NCBI RefSeq assembly: GCF_001512295.1
Contig: NZ_LNUP01000011.1
Span: forward strand, 62,001-126,000
Direction: 5' to 3'
DNA from: Pseudomonas sp. EpS/L25
GTDB lineage: Bacteria; Pseudomonadota; Gammaproteobacteria; Pseudomonadales; Pseudomonadaceae
Length of the DNA: 64,000 nt
The translations under genes were made by a program, and so were the position numbers. Under the pieces are notes generated by a model that ran no database searches, was not told the DNA's origin, and saw only the letters and a program-made list of their open reading frames with translations. Shown here piece by piece: positions 1 to 7,687 of this stretch; positions within the stretch are counted from its first letter, which is position 1; each line of letters begins with the position of its first letter.

Positions 1-207
1 GCGGTAGAGCACCGTCCAGTGGTCCTCGATGTTGCGCGGGTCCTTGCCGATCAGGTAGTCGGCCAGTTCCTCGACCGCCGCCGCCACGCTGTGGGCGCGA
101 CCTTCCAGCACGGGTTCGCCCCAGCCGTGGATGCCCTCGTCGGTCTCGATCTTGAGAAAGCACCAGCGCGGCGGGACGACATAGGTGGTGAGTTTGGTGA
201 TCTTCAT
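1..207 (-). CDS. dgoD: D-galactonate dehydratase, N-terminal part (cut by window edge)
   Basis: Only the first 69 codons lie in the window. The reading starts at the ATG complementary to 205-207 with [20 protein letters not shown] and continues with [20 protein letters not shown], the typical N-terminal capping domain of galactonate dehydratase in the enolase superfamily. The enzyme dehydrates D-galactonate to 2-dehydro-3-deoxy-galactonate in the cytoplasm. It follows dgoA on the same strand after about 105 bp that hold a long hairpin, and would be the last visible gene of the galactonate operon. The catalytic barrel is outside the window, so the call rests on the N-terminus and on the neighbouring dgoA and dgoK. 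Confidence 0.85.
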   Translation of the reverse strand, partial: MKITKLTTYVVPPRWCFLKIETDEGIHGWGEPVLEGRAHSVAAAVEELADYLIGKDPRNIEDHWTVLYR

Positions 208-255
208 GGTGTGGGAATCTCGACGGTAATTATTGGAATCGAGGGATTGGGCAAA

Positions 256-309
256 TCGCGGTCATGGACCGCTCCTACGGATATCTGTAGGAGCGGTCCA
301 TGACCGCGA
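256..309. repeat. Long perfect hairpin repeat, copy 1
   Basis: Two 23-nt arms (256-278 and 287-309) are perfect reverse complements around an 8-nt loop. The core reads GGTCATGGACCGCTCCTAC. Related copies lie at 21801-21860 and 42714-42776. It sits between dgoA and dgoD, so it could act as a REP-like mRNA-stabilising or attenuating structure. That role is inferred. Confidence 0.85.
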
Positions 310-312
310 GCT

Positions 313-939
313 TTAAGCGTTCTTCGCCGCCCGCCACCCCGCCGCGAAGGCCTGGGCATTGGCACTTACCTGGGCGGCGCTCAGGCCTGGCTTGTACAGC
401 GCCGAGCCAAGGCCGAAGCCGTTGGCGCCGGCGGCCACGTAGGCGCCCATGTTGTCCGGGGTGATGCCGCCCACCGGCAGCAGCGCGAGCTCCTTGGGAA
501 ACACCGCGCGCCAGGCCTTGACCACCGCCGGGCCGAGTTGCTCGGCGGGAAACAGCTTGAGGCTGTCGGCGCCGGCGTCGAGGGCGGCGAAGCCTTCCGA
601 AGGAGTGGCCACGCCTGGCGCGCTGACCAGGCCGGCGGCCTTGCTGGCGCGGATCACCGCCAGGTTGGCGTTGGGCGAGACGATCAGCCGGCCACCGGCG
701 GCGTCCACCTCGGCCACCTGGGCTTCGGTGAGCACGGTGCCGGCGCCGATCAGGCAGTCTTCGTCCAGCTCGGCGGTCAGCCGACGGATGCTGTCGAAGG
801 GCTGCTGCGAGTTGAGCGGAATCTCGATGACGCGAAAGCCGGCCTCATAGAGGGCGCGGCCGACCGCGACGATCTCGTCCGGGGTGACGCCGCGCAGGAT
901 GGCGATCAGCGGCAGGTCCTTGAGATAGGTATCAAGCAT
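313..939 (-). CDS. dgoA: 2-dehydro-3-deoxy-6-phosphogalactonate aldolase
   Basis: A 208-aa class I aldolase of the KDPG/KDPGal family. It would cleave 2-dehydro-3-deoxy-6-phosphogalactonate to pyruvate and glyceraldehyde 3-phosphate in the cytoplasm. Visible family marks are the N-terminal LPLIAILRGVTPDE, the general base region VIEIPLNS (Glu39), GAGTVLT, and the Schiff-base lysine in DSLKLFPAEQ (Lys128). Length matches the family. Its ATG overlaps the end of dgoK by 8 bp, pointing to translational coupling. KDPG aldolase (Eda) is the alternative, but the dgoK and dgoD neighbours favour the galactonate pathway. Confidence 0.9.
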   Translation of the reverse strand: MLDTYLKDLPLIAILRGVTPDEIVAVGRALYEAGFRVIEIPLNSQQPFDSIRRLTAELDEDCLIGAGTVLTEAQVAEVDAAGGRLIVSPNANLAVIRASKAAGLVSAPGVATPSEGFAALDAGADSLKLFPAEQLGPAVVKAWRAVFPKELALLPVGGITPDNMGAYVAAGANGFGLGSALYKPGLSAAQVSANAQAFAAGWRAAKNA

Positions 940-1885
940 GGGAGCCTCCAGAGGTGGGGAGCAGGCCGGCGGCCTGGGCCAGGCGCCAGAGCCCGGCCCG
1001 GGTGGCCTGCTCCAGCAGGCGGACCTGGTGGATATCGAACAGCGCCAGGGCGTCGCGATAGCGCTGGCAGAGCGCCGCGTCGCCGATCAGCACCAGGGGT
1101 GGACAGGTGGTGCCGGCGAGGGCGGCGACCTGGCTACGCAGCTCTTCGCCGATCAGCAGGCCGGAGAGGTAGTCGAGGCTGTGCGCCGCGCCCAGCTCGC
1201 CGGCCAGCACCCGGCTGCGCACGGTGAAGAGGCGGCCGAACAGCCCCTCGGCGCCGGCATCGCGGGCGGTGACCAGGCCCAGGCGGAAGGCCTCGGCACT
1301 GGCGGCGGGCTCCGCTTCGCTGGCCGGACGCCCCAGGATGGAATGGTCGCGCAGCACGGCGAACAGCTCGCCGGTCATGTAGGTGGCGAAGTCGGTCAGG
1401 CGACCGTCACGCACCCGCACCCACTTGCTGTGGGTGCCGGGCAGTACCAGCAGGGCTGCGGCGGCCAGGTCCGGCTCCAGTTCGAGGGCGCCGAACACCT
1501 GGGTCTCCTCGCCACGCAGGACGTTGGGCAAGGCGCCACGCTGCATCACCCCAGGGACCAGATGGAGCTCGCCGCAACCCGTGTCCAGGCGCAACAGGCC
1601 GGCGGCCAGGCTGTGGACGTCGGCCGGGCAGTCGGCATAGGGCACCTCGCGCCAGCCGCCGCGACTGCCGACCATGCCGCAGGCGATGGCGGGCAGGTCC
1701 GGCTGGGCTTCGCGCCAGTCGCCCACCAGGGTGCGATAGGCCGCGGCGAAGTCACCATTCGGGACATGCATGATGCCCCAGGGCCGGCTGCGGGTTTCCA
1801 GCACGGCGCCCTGGGCGTCGAACAGCTGGGCCCGCAGGGACGAGGTGCCCCAGTCGAGGCCGATGAGGTGCGGGATGGCGGTCAT
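932..1885 (-). CDS. dgoK: 2-dehydro-3-deoxygalactonokinase
   Basis: A 317-aa kinase that would phosphorylate 2-dehydro-3-deoxygalactonate at O-6, feeding DgoA. The N-terminus HLIGLDWGTSSLRAQLFD is the phosphate-binding strand of the DgoK family, and VLPGTHSKWVRVRDG with FATYMTGELFAVL are conserved further on. I chose the ATG at 1885 because it forms an ATGA overlap with the stop of the upstream IclR gene and because the conserved region begins directly after it. The same frame stays open further upstream, but that stretch is only the shadow of the regulator gene. The family length is about 290-320 aa. Confidence 0.9.
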   Translation of the reverse strand: MTAIPHLIGLDWGTSSLRAQLFDAQGAVLETRSRPWGIMHVPNGDFAAAYRTLVGDWREAQPDLPAIACGMVGSRGGWREVPYADCPADVHSLAAGLLRLDTGCGELHLVPGVMQRGALPNVLRGEETQVFGALELEPDLAAAALLVLPGTHSKWVRVRDGRLTDFATYMTGELFAVLRDHSILGRPASEAEPAASAEAFRLGLVTARDAGAEGLFGRLFTVRSRVLAGELGAAHSLDYLSGLLIGEELRSQVAALAGTTCPPLVLIGDAALCQRYRDALALFDIHQVRLLEQATRAGLWRLAQAAGLLPTSGGSHA

Positions 1886-2676
1886 GCAGGACTCCAGCCG
1901 AGTTCGCGGGAAATGGCCCGGGCGCAGGCACTGACCTCGGGCTGCAACTCGTGCAGCCGCGCCTCGGGCATGTAGGGAATGGCACTGGCCACGCTCAGGG
2001 CCGCGACGATGGCGCCGTCGGCGCCGCGGATGGGGGCGGCCACGCAACGGATGCCCAGTTCGTTCTCTTCCAGGTCCAGCGCATAGCCCTCGGCGGCGTA
2101 GCCGCGCAGCCGCGCGCGGTAGTCCGCCCACGGTAGGAAGTCCTCGCGCAGGCCGGGCTGGCCGGCTCGCCGCGCCATGCCTTCGCCATAGAGGGCTTCC
2201 CACTCGTTTTCGGCGAGATCCAGCATCAGCGCCTTGCCGACCCCGGTCAGCGCCAGCGGCATGCGCAGGCCGACGCGGGATCTCATCTCCAGGCCGCGAC
2301 TGCCGGCCAGCTTGTCCAGATAGAGCACGTCGCCACCTTCGCGCACGCCGAGGTGCACGGTGTCGCCGCAGTGCTGCGCCAGGCGTTGCAGATGGGGACG
2401 GGCGACGGCGCTCAGCGGCAGCTGTTCGCGGGCCTGGTAGCCAAGGGCGATGAGATGGCTGCCGAGGATCAACCGCCCGCCATCGCTACGCAGATAGCCG
2501 GCCTGGCTCAGGGCGGCGACCAGGCGATGGGTGGTGCTGCGAGTGCAGCCGATGGCGGCGCCGACCTGGGCCAGGCTGTCGGCGCCAGCGGCCACGGCGT
2601 CGAGTACCGCGAGTCCGCGAAACAGCGCCTGGGCCCCGCTGGGCGCTTCGCCCTTGTTGGAATTGTTGTCGTTCAT
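1882..2676 (-). CDS. IclR-family transcriptional regulator of the galactonate operon
   Basis: A 264-aa IclR-type regulator. An N-terminal winged helix-turn-helix (about residues 15-75, with STTHRLVAALSQAGYLR) is followed by the IclR effector domain (LGVREGGDVLYLDKL, ALTGVGKALML, NELGIRCVAAPIRG). It is the first gene of the minus-strand dgo operon and overlaps dgoK by ATGA, so it probably regulates its own operon in response to galactonate or a pathway intermediate. E. coli uses a GntR-type DgoR, so the regulator class differs here. The start MNDNNSNKG at 2676 is preferred over an in-frame ATG 31 codons upstream, because that extension contains the palindrome at 2726-2742 and is not IclR-like. 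Confidence 0.85.
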   Translation of the reverse strand: MNDNNSNKGEAPSGAQALFRGLAVLDAVAAGADSLAQVGAAIGCTRSTTHRLVAALSQAGYLRSDGGRLILGSHLIALGYQAREQLPLSAVARPHLQRLAQHCGDTVHLGVREGGDVLYLDKLAGSRGLEMRSRVGLRMPLALTGVGKALMLDLAENEWEALYGEGMARRAGQPGLREDFLPWADYRARLRGYAAEGYALDLEENELGIRCVAAPIRGADGAIVAALSVASAIPYMPEARLHELQPEVSACARAISRELGWSPA

Positions 2677-2725
2677 GGCCTTCACTCTAGAAGCCTCACC
2701 AGGAAATCTCAATATGTGACACACC

Positions 2726-2742
2726 ATCCCATATTGTGGGAT
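2726..2742. promoter_or_regulatory. Palindrome, likely operator of the IclR regulator
   Basis: ATCCCA and TGGGAT are perfect inverted 6-bp arms separated by TATTG. The site lies 50 bp upstream of the IclR gene start, within the divergent interval shared with phoB. IclR-family regulators often bind short palindromes at their own promoter. Assignment to this regulator is inferred from position. Confidence 0.5.
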
Positions 2743-2762
2743 TAAAAGTAGATATGACAGCC

Positions 2763-2796
2763 TTGTCACATAGCTGCAATATTGGCGCTATCTAAT
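2763..2796 (+). promoter_or_regulatory. Weak Pho box plus -10 of phoB
   Basis: TTGTCAC-ATAG-CTGCAAT (2763-2780) matches 5 of 7 bases in each half of the CTGTCAT-N4-CTGTCAT Pho box, with the correct 11-bp period. A TATCTAAT -10-like element follows at 2789-2796, at the spacing expected when PhoB replaces the -35. This fits autoregulation of phoB under phosphate limitation. Confidence 0.5.
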
Positions 2797-2835
2797 GCAC
2801 GGCACATTGCAAGGACTCGAGAGGCAGAGCGCTCC

Positions 2836-3525
2836 ATGACGGGTAAATCCATCCTGATCGTCGACGATGAGGCCCCCATTCGCGAGATGATCGCCGTGGC
2901 CCTGGAAATGGCGGGCTATGAATGCCTGGAGGCGGACAACAGCAAGGACGCCCATGCCCTGATCGTCGACCGCAAGCCCGATCTCATCCTGCTCGACTGG
3001 ATGCTGCCCGGCACCTCCGGCCTGGAACTGGCCCGCCGCCTCAAGCGCGACGAGCTGACCGACGCCATCCCCATCATCATGCTCACCGCCAAGGGCGACG
3101 AGGACAACAAGGTCCAGGGACTGGAAACCGGTGCCGACGACTACATCACCAAGCCCTTCTCGCCCCGCGAGCTGGTGGCGCGGTTGAAAGCCGTGCTGCG
3201 CCGCACCGGGCACTTGGAGAACGACGGTCCGCTGGAGGTCAACGGCCTGGTGCTGGACCCGGTCAGCCACCGGGTGACCATCGACGGCACGCCGGCCGAG
3301 ATGGGACCCACCGAGTACCGCCTGCTGCAGTTCTTCATGACCCACCAGGAGCGTGCCTACACCCGCGGCCAGTTGCTCGACCAAGTGTGGGGCGGCAACG
3401 TCTACGTCGAGGAGCGTACCGTCGACGTACACATCCGCCGCCTGCGCAAGGCCCTCGGCGAGACCTACGAAAACCTGGTACAGACGGTGCGCGGCACCGG
3501 GTATCGCTTCTCCACCAAGCTCTGA
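2836..3525 (+). CDS. phoB: Phosphate regulon response regulator PhoB
   Basis: A 229-aa OmpR-type regulator, exactly the usual PhoB length when started at the ATG at 2836 ([19 protein letters not shown]). The receiver domain has the acidic pair DDE, phospho-acceptor Asp54 in [10 protein letters not shown], and [14 protein letters not shown]. The DNA-binding winged helix ends with [14 protein letters not shown] and [11 protein letters not shown]. It activates phosphate-starvation genes by binding Pho boxes. phoR follows after 20 bp, so the two form an operon. An in-frame ATG 18 codons upstream exists but would add non-conserved sequence and overlap the promoter. Confidence 0.95.
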   Translation: MTGKSILIVDDEAPIREMIAVALEMAGYECLEADNSKDAHALIVDRKPDLILLDWMLPGTSGLELARRLKRDELTDAIPIIMLTAKGDEDNKVQGLETGADDYITKPFSPRELVARLKAVLRRTGHLENDGPLEVNGLVLDPVSHRVTIDGTPAEMGPTEYRLLQFFMTHQERAYTRGQLLDQVWGGNVYVEERTVDVHIRRLRKALGETYENLVQTVRGTGYRFSTKL

Positions 3526-3545
3526 CCGCGCAGGCCACCGCCGCC

Positions 3546-4859
3546 GTGAACATCAACTGGCGCTCCCGCTTGGCCACCCAGCTGTCGATCGTGGTCGGCG
3601 GCTGCGCCCTGGCCGGCTGGCCCTTCGGCCATGTCGGCCTGGCGGTGGCGCTGGGACTGGCGGTATACCTCGCCATTACGCTGCGGCACCTGTTGCGCCT
3701 GCATGCCTGGCTGGCCAGCGAGGCAGCCGGCGAACCGCCCGAGGCCGAGGGGCTGTGGGGCGACGTGCTGGATCGCCTCTATCGCCGCCAGCGCCATGAG
3801 CTGCGCCAACGCGAGGAATTGCTCGCGGTCATCGGCCGGGCCCAGGCCTCCACCGAGGCCCTGCGCGACGCCATCATCCTGGTGGATCGCCATGGCAACC
3901 TGGAATGGTGGAACCGTGCCGCGGAGACGCTGCTGGGCCTGCGCCAGCCCCAGGATCTCGGCCAGCCCATCACCAACCTGGTGCGCCATCCGCGCTTCGC
4001 CGACTACTTCCTCGGCGGCGACTACGGCGAGCCGCTGGAACTGGCCTCGCCGCTCAACGACAACCAGTACCTGCACATCCTGGTCACCCGCTTCGGCGAA
4101 GGCGATCGCCTGCTGCTGGTGCGCGACGTGACCCGTGTCCACCAGTTGGAACAGATGCGCAAGGACTTCGTCGCCAACGTCTCCCACGAACTGCGCACCC
4201 CGCTGACGGTGATCACCGGCTACCTGGAAACCCTGCTGGACAACGCCGAGCACGCCACCCCGCGCTGGCGGCGGGCGCTGGGGCAGATGCAGCAACAGGC
4301 CGGGCGCATGCAGCACACCATCGACGACCTGCTGCTGCTGGCGCGCCTGGAAGCCACCGACTACCCCGCCGACAACCGCCCGGTGCCCCTGGAGCCGCTG
4401 CTCGGCTCCATCCTGCAGGACGGCCGGGCGCTGTCCGGCGCCGTCGGCCATCGCCTGAGCCTGGAGTGCGAGCCGGGCCTGGCGCTCCTGGGCAGCGAGA
4501 CCGAATTGCGCAGCTGCTTCTCCAACCTGGTGTTCAACGCGGTCAAGTACAGCCCCGAGGGCGGCGAGGTGCGGGTGCGGGCCTGGCAGGACGCCGAGGG
4601 TGCCCACGTCGCCGTGCAGGACACCGGCCCCGGCATCGACGCCCGCCACCTGCCGCGGCTCACCGAGCGCTTCTATCGCATCGACGCCAGCCGCGCCTCC
4701 AGCACCGGCGGCACCGGGCTGGGCCTGGCCATCGTCAAGCACGTGCTGATCCGCCACCGCGGTGGCCTCGACATCCACAGCGTGCCCGGCGAGGGCAGTC
4801 GCTTCACCTGCCATTTCCAGCCCGAGCAGATCGCCCAACGCGCCGCCGCCTCGGCCTGA
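3546..4859 (+). CDS. phoR: Phosphate regulon sensor kinase PhoR
   Basis: A 437-aa membrane histidine kinase started at GTG 3546, right after phoB. Two closely spaced N-terminal hydrophobic segments (about residues 12-48) anchor it with almost no periplasmic loop, as in PhoR. A PAS domain follows (ILVDRHGNLEWWNRAAETLL), then the phospho-accepting His214 in NVSHELRTPLTVITGYLE, and the ATPase domain with NLVFNAVKYSPEGG, DTGPGI and GGTGLGLAIVKH. It phosphorylates or dephosphorylates PhoB according to the state of the Pst transporter. The GTG start is inferred from the start of homology; no other start codon lies between the phoB stop and the first transmembrane segment. Confidence 0.93.
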   Translation: MNINWRSRLATQLSIVVGGCALAGWPFGHVGLAVALGLAVYLAITLRHLLRLHAWLASEAAGEPPEAEGLWGDVLDRLYRRQRHELRQREELLAVIGRAQASTEALRDAIILVDRHGNLEWWNRAAETLLGLRQPQDLGQPITNLVRHPRFADYFLGGDYGEPLELASPLNDNQYLHILVTRFGEGDRLLLVRDVTRVHQLEQMRKDFVANVSHELRTPLTVITGYLETLLDNAEHATPRWRRALGQMQQQAGRMQHTIDDLLLLARLEATDYPADNRPVPLEPLLGSILQDGRALSGAVGHRLSLECEPGLALLGSETELRSCFSNLVFNAVKYSPEGGEVRVRAWQDAEGAHVAVQDTGPGIDARHLPRLTERFYRIDASRASSTGGTGLGLAIVKHVLIRHRGGLDIHSVPGEGSRFTCHFQPEQIAQRAAASA

Positions 4860-4914
4860 GTCAGCTCTCCGTGGCCGTGCTATCGTCCGGCCATCCCTGC
4901 CACGGTCTCGCCCC

Positions 4915-6663
4915 ATGCCCCCCGCCCTGCGCCTGCTGCCGGTCCTGCTGCTCGCCCTGATCGGCGGCCTGCTGCTCGGCAGCCAGGCCTGGCACCGCGC
5001 CGAACAGGCGACCCTGGCCGAGGCCAGCCTGCTCGGCCAGGAGCAGTTGCGCCTGCACGCCAGCGGCCTGCAGACCCTGATCGACCGCTTTCGCGCCCTG
5101 CCGGCGGTGCTGGCCCAGGACCCCGAGCTGATCGCCGCCCTGACCACCGCGCCAGACGCCGCCGCCACCGAACGCCTGAATCTCAAGCTGGAGCGCCTGA
5201 ACACGGCGGCGCAATCCTCGACCCTGGAGCTGTTGGATAGCACCGGCCTGGCCATCGGCGCCAGCAACTGGCGGCTGCCCACCAGCTACGTCGGCCACAA
5301 CTACGCCTTCCGCCCCTATTTCCGCGAAACCCTCGCCGGTGGCAGCGGGCGCTTCTATGCCGTGGGGGTCACCACCGGCATCCCCGGCTATTTCCTCTCC
5401 CACGCCGTGCTGGACGCCCAGGGGCGCTTTCTCGGCGCGGTGGTGGTCAAGCTGGAGTTTCCCGCCATCGAGGCGCGCTGGGGCGAGCATCCCGAGATCC
5501 TGCTGATCAGCGATGCCCGCGGCGTGGTGTTCGCCGCCAATCGCCCGGCCTGGCGCTATCGCCTGCTGCGCGACCTGCTCCCGGCGGATCGCGCCGAACT
5601 GGCCGCCACCCGCCAATACGACCGGCGCCCGTTGCAGCCGCTGCCCTATCAAGAACGCACCCTCCTGGGCGACCAGCGCCGAGTGGCCCATATCGACGCG
5701 CCAGAGGGCCCGGCCGACTACCTCTGGGATAGCCTGCCGCTGCCCAGCGAGGGCTGGACCCTGCACCTGCTGCGGCCGACCCAGGACCTGCAGTCCGGTG
5801 GGCTGGGTGCGGCGCTGGCCGCCGTCTGTGTCTGGCTGCTGCTGGTCTGCGCCGGCCTGCTGTGGGCGCAAAGGCGACGGCTGCAACGCCTGCGCCAGCG
5901 CAGCCGGCTGGAACTGGAACGCCTGGTGGAAGCCCGCACCGCCGAATTGCGTACCGCCCAGGATGGCCTGGTGCAGGCCGCCAAGCTGGCTGCCCTGGGG
6001 CAGATGTCGGCGGCCCTGGTGCATGAACTCAACCAGCCACTCACCGCCCAGCGCATGCACCTGGCGAGTCTGCGCCTGTTGCTGGACCACGGCCGGCTGG
6101 ACGAGGCCCGCGCCGCCCTGGAGCGTCTCGATGGCCTGTTCACCCGCATGAGCGGCCTCACCAGCCACCTCAAGACCTATGCGCGCAAGACCCCCGCCGG
6201 CCTGCGCGAAAGAGTCGACCTGGCGCGGGTGGTGGATCAGGCACTGGAATTGCTGGAAGCGCGCCGCAGCGAGGTGAACGTCGAACTGCTGCTGGAGCTC
6301 CCGCGCCCGGCCTGGCTGCTTGGCGATCCGATCCGCCTGGAACAGGTGCTGGTGAATCTGCTGCGCAACGCCCTGGACGCCGTGGCCGGACGGCCGATGC
6401 CAAGGGTCACGGTCAGCCTGAGGCGCGACGGCGACAGCTGGCAAGTGGACGTGGCGGACAACGGCGGTGGCATCGCCGAGGAGCACCTGGGGCAGGTGTT
6501 CGACCCTTTCTTCACCACCAAGCCGGTGGGCGAAGGTCTCGGCCTGGGGCTGGCAGTGTCCTCGGCCATCGTCCAGGCCCAGGGCGGCACCCTGACCGTC
6601 GCCAATGGCGTCGAGGGCGCCGTCTTCCGGTTGAGGCTGCCTGCCACGACCGAAGCGAGCTAA
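4915..6663 (+). CDS. DctB/MifS-like sensor histidine kinase
   Basis: A 582-aa kinase. A first transmembrane helix (about residues 5-21) and a second near residue 300 enclose a large periplasmic double-Cache-type domain (HNYAFRPYFRETLAG, GIPGYFLSHAVL). The cytoplasmic part has the HK4 H-box GQMSAALVHELNQPLTAQR, then NLLRNALDAVAG, DNGGGI and GEGLGLGLAVSSAIV. This architecture is that of DctB for C4-dicarboxylates and MifS for 2-oxoglutarate. No regulator is adjacent. The matching sigma54 activator (13379-14716), with the KgtP-type transporter after it, lies beyond a 6.3-kb operon, so the pair appears split. The ATG at 4915 was chosen because the transmembrane helix begins there; the open frame further upstream lies inside phoR. 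Confidence 0.75.
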   Translation: MPPALRLLPVLLLALIGGLLLGSQAWHRAEQATLAEASLLGQEQLRLHASGLQTLIDRFRALPAVLAQDPELIAALTTAPDAAATERLNLKLERLNTAAQSSTLELLDSTGLAIGASNWRLPTSYVGHNYAFRPYFRETLAGGSGRFYAVGVTTGIPGYFLSHAVLDAQGRFLGAVVVKLEFPAIEARWGEHPEILLISDARGVVFAANRPAWRYRLLRDLLPADRAELAATRQYDRRPLQPLPYQERTLLGDQRRVAHIDAPEGPADYLWDSLPLPSEGWTLHLLRPTQDLQSGGLGAALAAVCVWLLLVCAGLLWAQRRRLQRLRQRSRLELERLVEARTAELRTAQDGLVQAAKLAALGQMSAALVHELNQPLTAQRMHLASLRLLLDHGRLDEARAALERLDGLFTRMSGLTSHLKTYARKTPAGLRERVDLARVVDQALELLEARRSEVNVELLLELPRPAWLLGDPIRLEQVLVNLLRNALDAVAGRPMPRVTVSLRRDGDSWQVDVADNGGGIAEEHLGQVFDPFFTTKPVGEGLGLGLAVSSAIVQAQGGTLTVANGVEGAVFRLRLPATTEAS

Positions 6664-6881
6664 CGCACGCAGAGGGTCACCAGCAGGGCAAAGCCCCAGC
6701 CCAGCACGCCGATTACCAGCAGGGTGGCGCCATCCCAGGCACCGCGCGTGGCATCCAGCAGCGGCAAGCCGACGCCGCCGATGAGGGCACCGGCCAGGAT
6801 ACCGGCGAGGATCTTGACCAGCGGCCAGTGGCTGTCGACCGACTCCTCGGGAGCGGCAGCAAGGGTCTCTTCTTCGGACAT
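6660..6881 (-). CDS. Small two-helix membrane protein, function unknown
   Basis: A 73-aa product: an acidic N-terminus (MSEEETLAAAPEES) followed by two hydrophobic stretches (about residues 23-42 and 51-70) separated by DATRGAWDG. It converges on the kinase gene and their stop codons overlap. The ribosome-binding site is weak. I do not recognise a family; the amphipathic lead plus two clean membrane segments make a real gene likely. Confidence 0.6.
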   Translation of the reverse strand: MSEEETLAAAPEESVDSHWPLVKILAGILAGALIGGVGLPLLDATRGAWDGATLLVIGVLGWGFALLVTLCVR

Positions 6882-6950
6882 GGCAGGGTTCCGCCGGGGA
6901 ATACAGAGCGCGACCCTAGCTAGGCAACCTGAAGCTGCGATGAAGCAGCG

Positions 6951-6967
6951 CTTCAGATTGCCTTCAG
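6951..6967 (+). promoter_or_regulatory. Direct repeat CTTCAG-N5-CTTCAG, candidate response-regulator site
   Basis: Two perfect hexamers spaced at an 11-bp period sit 46 bp upstream of the first gene of the seven-gene operon. OmpR-family regulators of the PmrA/QseB type bind tandem half-sites of just this geometry (PmrA uses CTTAA-type hexamers with N5). The regulator encoded in the same operon (11286-11945) is of that class, so autoregulation is likely. A TTGACC (6969-6974) directly downstream may be the -35. Confidence 0.55.
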
Positions 6968-7012
6968 CTTGACCGCCAAGACTGCACCTCGCATTCCCCC
7001 GGAGAGGTCGCG

Positions 7013-7687
7013 ATGCTCGACGTGACTTGGCAGTCCTCGCAAGGTTTTACCCTGGCCGATCGCAGCGGTTCGCTGCTGGCCCGCCTGGAGCCGCTCGAGG
7101 CGCCCGGCCGCCAGGCAACCGAGGCCTTCATCGGCGCCCGTTTCGCCCTGGAGCATGGCGCCCGCATCAGCCACTTCCTGCCGCTGCTGCTCGCCCTGCG
7201 CGATGCCGAAGGCGTGCTGCAGGCAGCGGTGGGCATCCGCCCCGCCCTCGACCAGCCGCTGTTTCTCGAACGCTATCTGCCGCAGCCGGTGGAGACCCAC
7301 GTGGCGGCGGCGCTCGACCGGCCGATCAATCGCGCGGAGGTGGTGGAGGTCGGCAATCTGGCGGCGCTGGGTCCTGGCCAGGCGCGCCTGCTGATCGTCA
7401 CCACCACCTGGCTGCTGGCCCGCAGCGGCCGGCGCTGGGTCACCTTCACCGGTCCCACCCGCCTGATCAACAGCTTTCATCGCCTCGGTCTGGCGCCCCA
7501 GGTACTGGGCGCGGCCGATCCGGCCTGCCTGGGCGACGAACGCGAGAGCTGGGGCTCCTACTACGCCAGCGCCCCCCAGGTCTGCGCCGGTGACATCCAG
7601 CAGGGTTACCGCCAACTGCTGCACGCCGGCATCTTCGCCCGCCTGGGCCTGCCTACCCTTACGGCGGAGAACTGCCATGTCGCCTGA
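7013..7687 (+). CDS. Thermostable-hemolysin family protein (T_hemolysin, GNAT-like)
   Basis: A 224-aa protein with the hallmarks of the T_hemolysin family (PF12261, named after Vibrio delta-VPH): REFA-like FIGARFALEHGARISHFLP, RAEVVEVGNLAAL, RLLIVTTTWLLARSG and FHRLGLAPQVLG. Despite the name there is no signal peptide, and the EVGNLA strand with the following helix resembles an acyltransferase (GNAT / autoinducer-synthase-like) fold, so an acyl-transfer role is possible; that is inference. It is first in the operon, has a GGAGAGG ribosome site, and overlaps the ligase gene by 11 bp. Haemolytic activity should not be assumed. Confidence 0.8.
   Translation: MLDVTWQSSQGFTLADRSGSLLARLEPLEAPGRQATEAFIGARFALEHGARISHFLPLLLALRDAEGVLQAAVGIRPALDQPLFLERYLPQPVETHVAAALDRPINRAEVVEVGNLAALGPGQARLLIVTTTWLLARSGRRWVTFTGPTRLINSFHRLGLAPQVLGAADPACLGDERESWGSYYASAPQVCAGDIQQGYRQLLHAGIFARLGLPTLTAENCHVA

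Noticed and set aside
3465-5282. 605-codon minus-strand open frame opposite phoR
   Set aside because: High GC3 keeps the antisense frame open; composition is low-complexity and phoR/kinase genes on the plus strand are clearly real.
7013-7687. Calling the first operon gene a true secreted haemolysin
   Set aside because: There is no signal peptide and the family name derives from a historical activity; the fold pattern looks more like an acyltransferase.
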